Positions 1 to 7,837 of a stretch of DNA of 64,000 bases are shown here, one piece after another. The notes under the pieces are model-generated. The model was not told where the DNA came from. It made no database searches and saw only the letters and a list, made by a program, of their open reading frames with translations. A program made the position numbers and the translations under genes. Each line of letters opens with the position of its first letter. Position 1 is the stretch's first letter. This DNA comes from Rhodopirellula sp. Lineage in GTDB: Bacteria; Planctomycetota; Planctomycetia; Pirellulales; Pirellulaceae. Where the stretch lies: NCBI GenBank assembly GCA_002689655.1, contig NZHC01000119.1:1-64000 (forward strand), read 5' to 3'.

Positions 1-1
1 G

Positions 2-643
2 GTGATCGATGCGATTCGCATTGAACGTGTGGATGATGACGCATCGATTCCCCTGTTCTCATCTCCGAGTGATTCGCTTGTAATCATCAACCACAATGAG
101 GCGATCGCCGAAGACACGAACCTTGACGGTTCGGTGACCGCCTTGGATGCTCTGTTGGTTATCAACAACATAAGTTCAGGTTTTGTAACCGGAGAGTTCT
201 CATCTGCTGCGACTGCAGAGGTCGCGTTGACAGATGTCAATGCAGACGGCCAAGTAACTACGCTTGACGCACTTATTGTGTTAAACGCGATACAATCGAT
301 GTCTGTCATGGAAGGAGAATCACTGGGTCTGGCACCGGAACAGGTGACTTTGGCACCCACTGCAATGAGACACGGATTCGATTCTGATCAGGTGCTACGA
401 TTTGGTCGTAGCCTTGAGGATCGAGAGTGGGATGCAGAGACAACGATGCCTGCGTTCGAAGATGAATCATTTTCAGATTCAGCCGCCTCAAAATCTCCAT
501 CACTGAGTTCATTATCTGCTGATGCGGTGTTCGGCGGTGCGATGGGTGAGTCGCAAACCAATGCTCTGGAGCCGAATCATCTGGATGACGTGTTCAGCGA
601 CCTTGATGCCAGTTACTTGGTCGACGATGAAGGGAATGCGTGA
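2..643 (+). CDS. C-terminal part of a secreted dockerin-domain protein (5' end outside window)
   Basis: This is the end of a larger exported protein whose start lies before base 1. Two calcium-binding dockerin type I repeats are visible at about residues 37-60 and 75-97 (DTNLDGSVTALDALLVINNI and DVNADGQVTTLDALIVLNAI), each with the D-x-N-x-D-G core and the following helix. The remaining ~110 residues are acidic and Ser-rich with no recognised domain. In planctomycetes such dockerin pairs sit in long surface or extracellular proteins; no scaffoldin or cohesin is seen here, so the partner is unknown. The GTG at base 2 is unlikely to be the true start. Confidence 0.8.
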   Translation: MIDAIRIERVDDDASIPLFSSPSDSLVIINHNEAIAEDTNLDGSVTALDALLVINNISSGFVTGEFSSAATAEVALTDVNADGQVTTLDALIVLNAIQSMSVMEGESLGLAPEQVTLAPTAMRHGFDSDQVLRFGRSLEDREWDAETTMPAFEDESFSDSAASKSPSLSSLSADAVFGGAMGESQTNALEPNHLDDVFSDLDASYLVDDEGNA

Positions 644-790
644 GTTGGTTAAGATTCAACTGCCTCGACTCCGGATGTAGTCTTTCCATGGTCGCGACCA
701 AAACACGATCGGATTCGGCGTTCGAGACTGCTCGTTATTGTTTCCAGTCAGCTTCGATAAGGAATTGGTTGCGCATTGAGCATCAACTGC

Positions 791-2281
791 TCATTGGTGA
801 GTATTATCGATGGGGTTATTCGTTGTCTCGAGGTTCTGGCTAGACATTGTGCGGCGATTCCATCGTTGGCCGATCCCAACCAGAACAGCAACGAGCATGG
901 CAACGGTGATCGCTGTGACTGGAAGTGGCACTCGTTCCAAAACCAGTAGTGGCATCGCTACTGTGATCATACCCCCACCGATGAAAGGGGAAGAGAGGGG
1001 TGCCGCCAAGGCGTAATCTTCTGCAGCACCTGACTCAAGTTCCGGATCGACCAATCGCAGTAGCACGAAACCTGTTGCAGTGGTACCGGTCGACATGCCA
1101 TAGTTGATTAGTCCCAATTCAAACCAGTGCTCGACTGGTAACATTCTTCGCGCCAGAACCATGAGGCAGAATCCCGTCCACGCGGCACCGAATATGAACA
1201 AAATAGCGAACGGGATAATGAAGGTGCTTACTGCGGTGATGTTCAATGTGGTGATGGCAGCAACAATCAAAATATCCATCGCTGTCGATGTCAGCCGATT
1301 GATAGTGTCGCGATCGATAACGCTCTCACGGCCGAGTAAATTCAGTGTGGTGCGTACGATCCATCCACCAAAAAGTGTGTAGATGAAGAGAGGAAAGCTA
1401 CCAGCAATGCTTTCAAGGGTCAGTCGTTGTGACAGTTGTTCTTCACCCTTGACTGCTGTGGTTCCTACATCACCAAAGTTCTCGATGAATCCAATGCTTG
1501 AGGTCACGAGACTTTGGAGCCCAAGTCCAATACCGAAGGCGATCGCCAACCACACGACTTGCAATAGCAATGGATCAATTGTTTCCTTGCCAATTCGTGC
1601 ATAGCCGAGTATGGGTCGGCCTGCCGGCGCGGAAGAGAGCTCTTTTGTAGAGCGGTGTTTTTCACTCTCAACGTTTTTACGGTGCGAGTACTTCGGTTCA
1701 ATCCAGCCTCTCCTCACCGCGATGTTGATCCAGAAAATACCTGAGATCAGTCCGTAGAGCAGGCCGCAGGTGGCCATCAGGATTCCAAGATCCAGTCCAC
1801 TCTCGAGTTGAATTGTTGGGTGGTTGAAAACTTGCCCCATCGCAGCAGCGGTACCGTGCCCACCTGCAAAACCAGTCTCGATGAGTGAGCCAAAAGAATG
1901 AGGGACATCAAAAAACGGTTTGATCAACAGTAAGGTTGCGATCAAGCCAATGGCGGTTTCACCGAGCACAATCACCCACACCATCAGCCCTTGCCGTCCC
2001 ACACGTGAAATACTTTTTCGCCAAGGTGCGGGTTTGCGTTCCAGAAGCATTCCGGCGAAGATCACGGCGATCAGGAACCCGGGCCAACCCTTCAGCGTTT
2101 CAACCCACGCAGTGGCGTGTGAGTTCACCGTCCCACTGAAATCCATTTGAGTGATTAGTAGACCAATCATTCCCGCCAGCACCGACGCAGGGATATACAA
2201 CCAGCGGAAGATTGAGAAACTCAGGCGTAATCCAATGCCGAGCACCAGTAGGACGGCTACGAAAATGAAAGCGGAAATCAT
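791..2281 (-). CDS. gltS: Sodium/glutamate symporter family protein (GltS-like)
   Basis: Integral inner-membrane carrier predicted to take up glutamate or a related acid with Na+. The protein is almost wholly hydrophobic with about ten to twelve membrane segments. It carries the two inverted-repeat signatures of the GltS family: FAGGHGTAAAMGQVF at about residues 138-152 and the related INYGMSTGTTATGFVLLR in the second half. At 496 residues it is longer than the ~400-residue enterobacterial GltS; the extra length is mainly a charged cytoplasmic loop near residues 190-225 and a polar C-terminal tail. It stands alone, reading toward the dockerin gene. The family is clear; the substrate is inferred. 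Confidence 0.85.
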   Translation of the reverse strand: MISAFIFVAVLLVLGIGLRLSFSIFRWLYIPASVLAGMIGLLITQMDFSGTVNSHATAWVETLKGWPGFLIAVIFAGMLLERKPAPWRKSISRVGRQGLMVWVIVLGETAIGLIATLLLIKPFFDVPHSFGSLIETGFAGGHGTAAAMGQVFNHPTIQLESGLDLGILMATCGLLYGLISGIFWINIAVRRGWIEPKYSHRKNVESEKHRSTKELSSAPAGRPILGYARIGKETIDPLLLQVVWLAIAFGIGLGLQSLVTSSIGFIENFGDVGTTAVKGEEQLSQRLTLESIAGSFPLFIYTLFGGWIVRTTLNLLGRESVIDRDTINRLTSTAMDILIVAAITTLNITAVSTFIIPFAILFIFGAAWTGFCLMVLARRMLPVEHWFELGLINYGMSTGTTATGFVLLRLVDPELESGAAEDYALAAPLSSPFIGGGMITVAMPLLVLERVPLPVTAITVAMLVAVLVGIGQRWNRRTMSSQNLETTNNPIDNTHQ

Positions 2282-2432
2282 GAGATGATCAAGCGAGGGT
2301 GTGTTTGCGATTCAATCACATTCATGTAACGTTTTGCACGGCGAAAATAATGGATTGATTTAATCAGGCTAACAGATTGTTTAGTCAGGTTTTGGAAACC
2401 AAGCCGGTTGTGGTTGGGATTCTATCTCGCGT

Positions 2433-3659
2433 CTAGAGAGACTCAAAATCAATGCTTTCTTTCAAGTCGATGCGCGCATCCATGGCGGGCAATGGGTATT
2501 TCAGGCCTGTGGCACAGTTGAATAGAACGCAAGTTTCATCGGCTGAGATTCTTCCTGATTCCAATTCCTGCTGGTATGCCGCGAGCGTTGCAGCTCCCTC
2601 TGGACACATGAGCATCCCTTCTTTTTTGGAAGCCTCATCTCGGGAAAACAGAATTGCCTCATCGGTTACAGCCGTCGCAAATCCATCGCTTTCACGTACT
2701 GCCCTAAGAATTAAAAAATCTCCGATCGCTGCCGGAACACGAATTCCAGCCGCAACAGTGTGTGCATCATGCCACAGCTCTGCATGCTGCTTGTGCTCGT
2801 CGTAGGCTTTTACAATCGGAGCGCAACCAGTTGCCTGAACGGCCACCATCCTAGGTAAACGGCCGTTGATCCAACCCATTGCTTGGAGTTCTTGAAATGC
2901 TTTCCACATCCCGATCAACCCAGTCCCTCCACCGGTGGGATAGAAAATCACGTCAGGGAGTTCCCAGTTGAATTGGTCTGCCAGTTCGAGACCCATCGTT
3001 TTCTTGCCTTCGATTCGGTACGGCTCTTTGAGTGTGGAGCAATCGAACCATTGGTGGATCTCTTTACCTGCTCCGACCAGCTTTCCGCAGTCATTAATCA
3101 ATCCATTGACTCGCCATACCTTTGCACCCTGCGCGGCGATTTCCCTGACGTTGATTTCTGGTGTGTCGTCTGGGCAGAAAATATAGGTTTCCATTCCCGC
3201 GCGGCTGGCATAAGCGGCCATGGCTGCACCGGCATTCCCATTGGTCGGCATAGCCAGTTTGGTAACACCGAGTTCCTTGGCCATTGAAACCGCCATGCAG
3301 AGGCCGCGTGCTTTGAATGAGCCAGTCGGTAATCGACCCTCATCTTTTACGATCAAACGTCCCTTACCGACTCGCAAACTGTCAAGTTCGATCAAGGGAG
3401 TCATGATCTCGCCAAGGCTCACAATATTGCTGGTTTGGCGTACCGGCAAGAATTCCCTATATCGCCAGAGGTCTGCCGAACGGGATTGCAGTTCGTCTTT
3501 ACTCACAGCTTTTGATATTCCCTGCAAGTCGTATCGTACGATGAGCGGACTTCCAACTTCGGACAATCCATGCAACTGGTCCGCTGCATAATGATTTTCT
3601 GTCTTGCCGCATTCCAGGTGTGTGACAAAAGTCGGTCGGTCGGTGTTAGTGTTTTGCAT
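2433..3659 (-). CDS. thrC: Threonine synthase-like PLP enzyme
   Basis: PLP-dependent fold-type II enzyme, predicted to convert O-phosphohomoserine to threonine. The PLP lysine is in the motif GSFKARG, followed by the NGNAGAAMAAYA stretch that binds substrate and phosphate, and the glycine-rich PTGGGTGLIGMWKA loop that holds the cofactor phosphate. The track ORF opens at 3752, but the conserved protein seems to begin at the ATG at 3659 (MQNTNTDRPTF), giving 408 residues; the extra upstream 31 residues look non-coding. No strong Shine-Dalgarno is visible. A related threonine dehydratase or cysteate synthase role cannot be excluded without alignment. It lies 112 bases downstream of the ATPase-GNAT gene on the same strand. 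Confidence 0.85.
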   Translation of the reverse strand: MQNTNTDRPTFVTHLECGKTENHYAADQLHGLSEVGSPLIVRYDLQGISKAVSKDELQSRSADLWRYREFLPVRQTSNIVSLGEIMTPLIELDSLRVGKGRLIVKDEGRLPTGSFKARGLCMAVSMAKELGVTKLAMPTNGNAGAAMAAYASRAGMETYIFCPDDTPEINVREIAAQGAKVWRVNGLINDCGKLVGAGKEIHQWFDCSTLKEPYRIEGKKTMGLELADQFNWELPDVIFYPTGGGTGLIGMWKAFQELQAMGWINGRLPRMVAVQATGCAPIVKAYDEHKQHAELWHDAHTVAAGIRVPAAIGDFLILRAVRESDGFATAVTDEAILFSRDEASKKEGMLMCPEGAATLAAYQQELESGRISADETCVLFNCATGLKYPLPAMDARIDLKESIDFESL

Positions 3660-3771
3660 CGCCAAATTTCTGAAGTTGTCGAGTTTGCTGATTTGCTTGC
3701 TGGTTGAACACCAAAGCACGTGCTGTTGGGAAGCCAACAGCATGAGATTCAATTTGATACTACCTGGCGTC

Positions 3772-5253
3772 TCACATGGATTCGCGCACGCGTTTCTGCT
3801 CGTTCAAAGCATAATCGACCAAACGGTCGGCGAATGGCTCGAATACTTTGATAGGGTCTTTTTCCAGAGACTCTACCAAGTACTCCAGCTTGACCACGTC
3901 ACCAAGTGTCGTGAAGTGCGGTCCGATGCCAGTGAATCCAAAGCCATGTTGTTCCAATGCTTCACATGCATCCGGGGTACCTGGGTTTTCCAGTGGCAAC
4001 TCCACAACGAGCGCTTCCACGTGTGACAGTTCGATAAGCTCCCTTGCAGCCCGCCGAATATTTTGGACGGTATCTTGACCAAGCGTTGTCACATGGATTG
4101 CTGCAAAGTGTGCCCGAGGGTTTACCTTGATGGAAAGCGTTCCGTGTGCCTGATTCGCAGGGGCGGCGGTACCGAATTGAACAGGGCATCCGAGGTTTTC
4201 GTAGATTTCAGAAACGATTTGTTGATGTCGCTCTGCAATGAAAATTTTTCGTTCTGCAGGTTCTCTGACCCAATGAAAATAAATCACGCAGCTAACACGT
4301 TGCGAAAGTTCCTTGGCGATGCCCGCAAACGACTCATTCTTTGGTGAGACACCCAAGCCAACGCCACAGATGTGGCCGCCATGGTGGGCATTTGATTTTT
4401 GAGTGTAGATATGGACCGTCACAGAATCGGCATACCAGCCTGCAAGCCCGATGTGCTGAGCTTCTTTGTCCAACGCATCCTTCATTTGGTTCAGCAGACC
4501 TCTGCCGCGATGCCGGGGATCAACCGCTGCCTGGCCGACTTCTGCCACTGGGCCTGCATCATTGAATTCCAAAGCACAATGACCTGCCAAGTGACCTTCT
4601 TGATCTGCGGCAATAATCGATAACACTTTGCCATTGGCATGCTGAGTCGCAACACGTTCAGGGTAATACAGGTCTTCATTGAAGTATGTATTACCATAGA
4701 TGCGGTAAATCAATTGTGAGATTTGCAACGCTTCTTCGGGGCGTGATTTTCGAACGACATAGTCTTGTTCAGGTGCAAGTGGCTCATCGTTGCTGAGTTG
4801 TTTCGAGTCATTGTCTTGGACAGATTTGTCATGGAGCCATTTAATCAAATGCAGAGCCTTTCCATTTGGACCCAAGGCGGACCAATGCATTTCATCCAGA
4901 ATTCCTGTCTTGATTGCATTTCGCAGGCTCGGCAGGTCGATGGGGCCCTGACTCAATTCTGCCTCTAGTTTCTTGATGTCTTGTGGCGCGCCATCGTCGC
5001 GGATGGTGAGTTCAAATTTTCCGTTCGACTCATGGACTTTGATGATAACTGCGCCCTGTTCCCCATTGGGATAGGCGTGATCAACAGTGTGGGTGATCAA
5101 TTCACCGACTAATTTCTCCAACCCGATAACCGTTGCGGTGGGAAGACCAACTTCATTGAGCGTAGAACGAATGAAGGCTTGAACGCTGTGCAGCAAAGGT
5201 GCGTCATTGGAGAGGTGTAATTCCATTTCCATGGGGAAAATACCGTCTAACAA
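3772..5253 (-). CDS. Fusion of anti-sigma-type histidine-kinase-like ATPase domain with GNAT acetyltransferase
   Basis: Residues ~10-145 resemble the RsbW/SpoIIAB group of HATPase_c domains: a helix GLEKLVGELITHTVDHAY at the N-box position, and the IRDDGAP motif matching the G1 box. The usual N-box asparagine (ELVTNAIEHAY type) seems to be histidine here, and the G2 lid (NGKALHLIKW) is degenerate, so ATP binding is doubtful. Residues ~165-310 form a GNAT domain with the acetyl-CoA loop VDPRHRGRGLLNQM. The remaining ~180 residues look like a further domain of uncertain fold that continues related GNAT-like proteins. A role in sensing or modifying a regulator by acetylation is only inference. 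The protein is cytoplasmic, with no signal peptide; the next ATG, MEMELHL, is eight codons in. Confidence 0.75.
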   Translation of the reverse strand: MLDGIFPMEMELHLSNDAPLLHSVQAFIRSTLNEVGLPTATVIGLEKLVGELITHTVDHAYPNGEQGAVIIKVHESNGKFELTIRDDGAPQDIKKLEAELSQGPIDLPSLRNAIKTGILDEMHWSALGPNGKALHLIKWLHDKSVQDNDSKQLSNDEPLAPEQDYVVRKSRPEEALQISQLIYRIYGNTYFNEDLYYPERVATQHANGKVLSIIAADQEGHLAGHCALEFNDAGPVAEVGQAAVDPRHRGRGLLNQMKDALDKEAQHIGLAGWYADSVTVHIYTQKSNAHHGGHICGVGLGVSPKNESFAGIAKELSQRVSCVIYFHWVREPAERKIFIAERHQQIVSEIYENLGCPVQFGTAAPANQAHGTLSIKVNPRAHFAAIHVTTLGQDTVQNIRRAARELIELSHVEALVVELPLENPGTPDACEALEQHGFGFTGIGPHFTTLGDVVKLEYLVESLEKDPIKVFEPFADRLVDYALNEQKRVRESM

Positions 5254-5615
5254 GGGGCTTGGGCAAACAGGTGGATTTAGTGATTCCAGTGTGGGAAGTT
5301 CTTTCGCAGTAGATTACTCTTCTTCGCCTGTGGTGGGAATTCAGCTGAAAAAAGGAAAGTGTCCAGACTGAATATGTAGGGCTGTCGTGCTTAGAAATCC
5401 CAAGTATAGTGAATCTAAAATCTAAATAATTGCTGGTACTTGTGGCGAATATTCTGCTTCGGTCTTCTCCCAACATGAAAGAAGGTGTTGTTTGGTATTG
5501 GACTGCTGTCGGCAATTTCAGTGCCCGTTTGCGTAAATGTTAACGGAATGTCTGCTAAATTATGCAGAGCCCGATCAATTTGATGAATGTGTTTGAAGAC
5601 ACTGGTGAGGCTTTC
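5254..5615. promoter_or_regulatory. Divergent intergenic region
   Basis: This spacer separates the minus-strand ATPase-GNAT gene from the plus-strand PH-like membrane protein and must hold at least one promoter for each direction. I cannot point to convincing -35/-10 boxes. Track ORFs here are out-of-frame shadows with no recognisable protein. Confidence 0.4.
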
Positions 5616-6086
5616 ATGCTCTATGACCACACACAGTCTGCGCCGTTGTATCTGCTCCTGTTGATGATTGGGGTTGGTACGTTGGCGGGCGCGGCTTTTA
5701 CAAACGTTAACGTTGCGCAAGTAGCGATGTACTGGAGCGGGGCTTTGATGCTGCTTCTGGCGTTTTGCTTTCGTGATTTGACGGTATGCGATGAGGGTAA
5801 TGATTTGCTAATTGCATTCGGACCCTTGTCGTTATTCAAACGCCGCTTGCAGTACAGCGAGCTCGAAAAAGTAGAGCAAGCCAGATCCACGCTCATGGAC
5901 GGTTGGGGCATTCATATGAGCCCGAGTGGAGGATGGGTTTGGAATCTGTGGGGATACGACTGTGTGGATGTTTGGTATCGGCAAGGCCGAAAACTCAGGA
6001 TTGGTACTGATGATGCAGTTGCTCTGGCTGCCTTCTTGGAGACAAAGATCATTCCTGCAGATGACGAGTGTCAAGACAGCAATTAA
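5616..6086 (+). CDS. Small membrane protein with bacterial PH-like domain
   Basis: Two hydrophobic segments (about residues 10-30 and 36-52) are followed by a ~95-residue cytoplasmic domain. It begins LTVCDEGNDLLIAFGP and contains MDGWGIHMSPSGGWVWN and RKLRIGTDDAVALAAFL. This pattern (beta-rich, GWGI motif, IGTDDxxxLAAFL ending) is typical of the bacterial PH-like domain of unknown role. I prefer the ATG at 5616 because GGTGAGG lies five bases upstream; the track start at 5562 would add 18 residues without a good ribosome site. The stop overlaps the next start as TAATG, so the two genes are probably translated together. Confidence 0.65.
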   Translation: MLYDHTQSAPLYLLLLMIGVGTLAGAAFTNVNVAQVAMYWSGALMLLLAFCFRDLTVCDEGNDLLIAFGPLSLFKRRLQYSELEKVEQARSTLMDGWGIHMSPSGGWVWNLWGYDCVDVWYRQGRKLRIGTDDAVALAAFLETKIIPADDECQDSN

Positions 6087-6490
6087 TGTTTAGTTTTGAG
6101 TATCTACCGGATCGATATGCGGTTTGTCGCCTCGCACCCGATGCCTCGCTACCACAGTGGGCGCTGCAAAACGATTCGGGTAAACAACAGTTTGTGTCGT
6201 TGAACTGGACCCCAGATGAATTATCCGTTGTGTGTCGTGAATCTATCGTTCCTGACCATGTGGAATCAGAGACCGATTGGAGATGCATGCGCGTCGCAGG
6301 AAAGCTCGATTTCTCATTAGTTGGAATTCTCGCGCGGATTACAAAATGTCTAGCAGATGCACACATCAGCGTCTTCGCGGTATCTACGTTTGATACAGAT
6401 TACTTGCTGGTCAAAAGTTCACAGTGGCCACAGACACTCAAAACGTTGTCGGAAGCAGGTTGCAATGTGTATCCCTTAGAAGATGGGTGA
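6086..6490 (+). CDS. ACT-domain protein (CASTOR/ACT_7-like)
   Basis: A soluble protein of about 134 residues. The second half, MRVAGKLDFSLVGILARITK followed by ISVFAVSTFDTDYLLVK, matches the tandem-ACT proteins in which the G-ILA-IT segment lies at the ligand-binding interface. Such proteins usually bind amino acids and act as sensors. The first half (FEYLPDRYAVCRLAPD) matches the N-terminal ACT_7 region of the same family. The start is the ATG within TAATG at the end of the previous gene; the track also allows a GTG at 6068. Coupling with the PH-like membrane protein suggests a common job, but the ligand is unknown. Confidence 0.75.
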   Translation: MFSFEYLPDRYAVCRLAPDASLPQWALQNDSGKQQFVSLNWTPDELSVVCRESIVPDHVESETDWRCMRVAGKLDFSLVGILARITKCLADAHISVFAVSTFDTDYLLVKSSQWPQTLKTLSEAGCNVYPLEDG

Positions 6491-6599
6491 AGCGCAAGAA
6501 TCGATCTTGTAGTATTCACTTGCGGTTATCCGTGCGGTGTCATCGATCGGTTAGATGACAACCGTTCGTGATCGATGCGCAATCCGACTGACTTGAGTA

Positions 6600-7649
6600 T
6601 CACATGAGCCCGAGTACGATCTTCAGCAACGTCGACAGTATTGAGAGTGCTACCATCAAGACGACAAGGCGGAACAGAATGGGTTGAATCCATCTCAGTT
6701 TCATCGCCATCGATGTCCCAGCTTCATCTGAAATGTGTTGAAAGCCCTGCTCAAGTGTTCCCGAATGCTCTGCAGTTGTGATTGTGGTTTGAGTCTGAGC
6801 GGACAGGAACCTGACCCTCCGGAATGCTTCCGCCATGGTTTGCTGATTCTCGATTGCGATCGCGGCCTTCTCTAGATCTATTCGCGCGGCGCGATTATTG
6901 ACCGTCTCGGCTGCCAAGCGGATCATGAATTCGACTCGGTGCTCCCCGACGGCATACATCATGGACATCACGCGAAAGAATCGGTGCATCGCAATTTCTT
7001 GTTCCAGGGTACCAACCAAGGGTAGCGAGAGTCGAATTTGGTCGATGGAATAACGGATTGGGCTTAGCATGACTAATCCAAGGATCAGAGCAGTCAATGC
7101 CCAGCCGAGGGCTTCCGAGAATGCAAGTTGGATTGCCAGTATCACATCACCGTTCAGCAAGCATATCAGGATGCGGAATACTGAACCAGCGACCAAGATA
7201 GCAAGGGGGAGTAGCCATGTTCGGCGTAAGTTGGTTAAGGGTTCGTGGAGTGCTTTGCAGTGTTCGTGCAAAAATTGAAAGACCTCCGCTAGTCGTCCCG
7301 ATTGTTCACCTGCCTGAACAAGAGGTAGATAGAAGCTCGGAAGAAATTCATGGGCTGGGCTGAGTGCTTCTGTAAGAGTGCCGCCTTGCTGGACGGTTTC
7401 GACTGCAGCGGTCCAACGCCGGCCAATGGGAGTACGACGCATGGGGCGAATGCATAGTTCCAGACCCTTCTTTACATCAGCGACTGTCTTCATGCAGACA
7501 CCAAAGTTGCGTGAGAATTCAGACAATGATTGATAGTCAGTACTTCGCACGCAGAGATACAATCCCCGGGTGCCTTTTTTGCCAATGCTGTGTAGCCACG
7601 CTAGGAGTTCTGCGTATCCATTCGGCGTGCGATCAGATGGGGTTGGCAT
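6600..7649 (-). CDS. Type II secretion system F family (GspF/PilC-like) inner-membrane protein
   Basis: Two T2SSF domains can be seen. The first (about residues 45-150) contains GRRWTAAVETVQQGGTLTEAL and LPLVQAGEQSGRLAEVF; the second (about residues 215-330) contains FFRVMSMMYAVG and TTITTAEHSGTLEQGFQ. They are separated and closed by strong membrane helices, as in GspF and PilC, which anchor the ATPase in the cytoplasmic membrane. At 349 residues it is slightly shorter than the usual ~400. No GspE, pilin or secretin gene is adjacent, so it is an orphan here; its partners are probably elsewhere in the genome. Confidence 0.8.
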   Translation of the reverse strand: MPTPSDRTPNGYAELLAWLHSIGKKGTRGLYLCVRSTDYQSLSEFSRNFGVCMKTVADVKKGLELCIRPMRRTPIGRRWTAAVETVQQGGTLTEALSPAHEFLPSFYLPLVQAGEQSGRLAEVFQFLHEHCKALHEPLTNLRRTWLLPLAILVAGSVFRILICLLNGDVILAIQLAFSEALGWALTALILGLVMLSPIRYSIDQIRLSLPLVGTLEQEIAMHRFFRVMSMMYAVGEHRVEFMIRLAAETVNNRAARIDLEKAAIAIENQQTMAEAFRRVRFLSAQTQTTITTAEHSGTLEQGFQHISDEAGTSMAMKLRWIQPILFRLVVLMVALSILSTLLKIVLGLM

Positions 7650-7837
7650 GTAAGAAAGTAATTGCGATGTAGATGTAGTTGAGAGTCAGTGTTGAGGGCT
7701 CACAGTCGACAAACTATGGTAATCTCTGGAGATGTTCTGTTGAATCTACTCTTGGGGTAATGGCCCTCCGGATTTACTCACGATTCTTGTGACTGGCAAC
7801 ATACGCATCACCACGCGCGAAAGATAAGGTAATCGAA

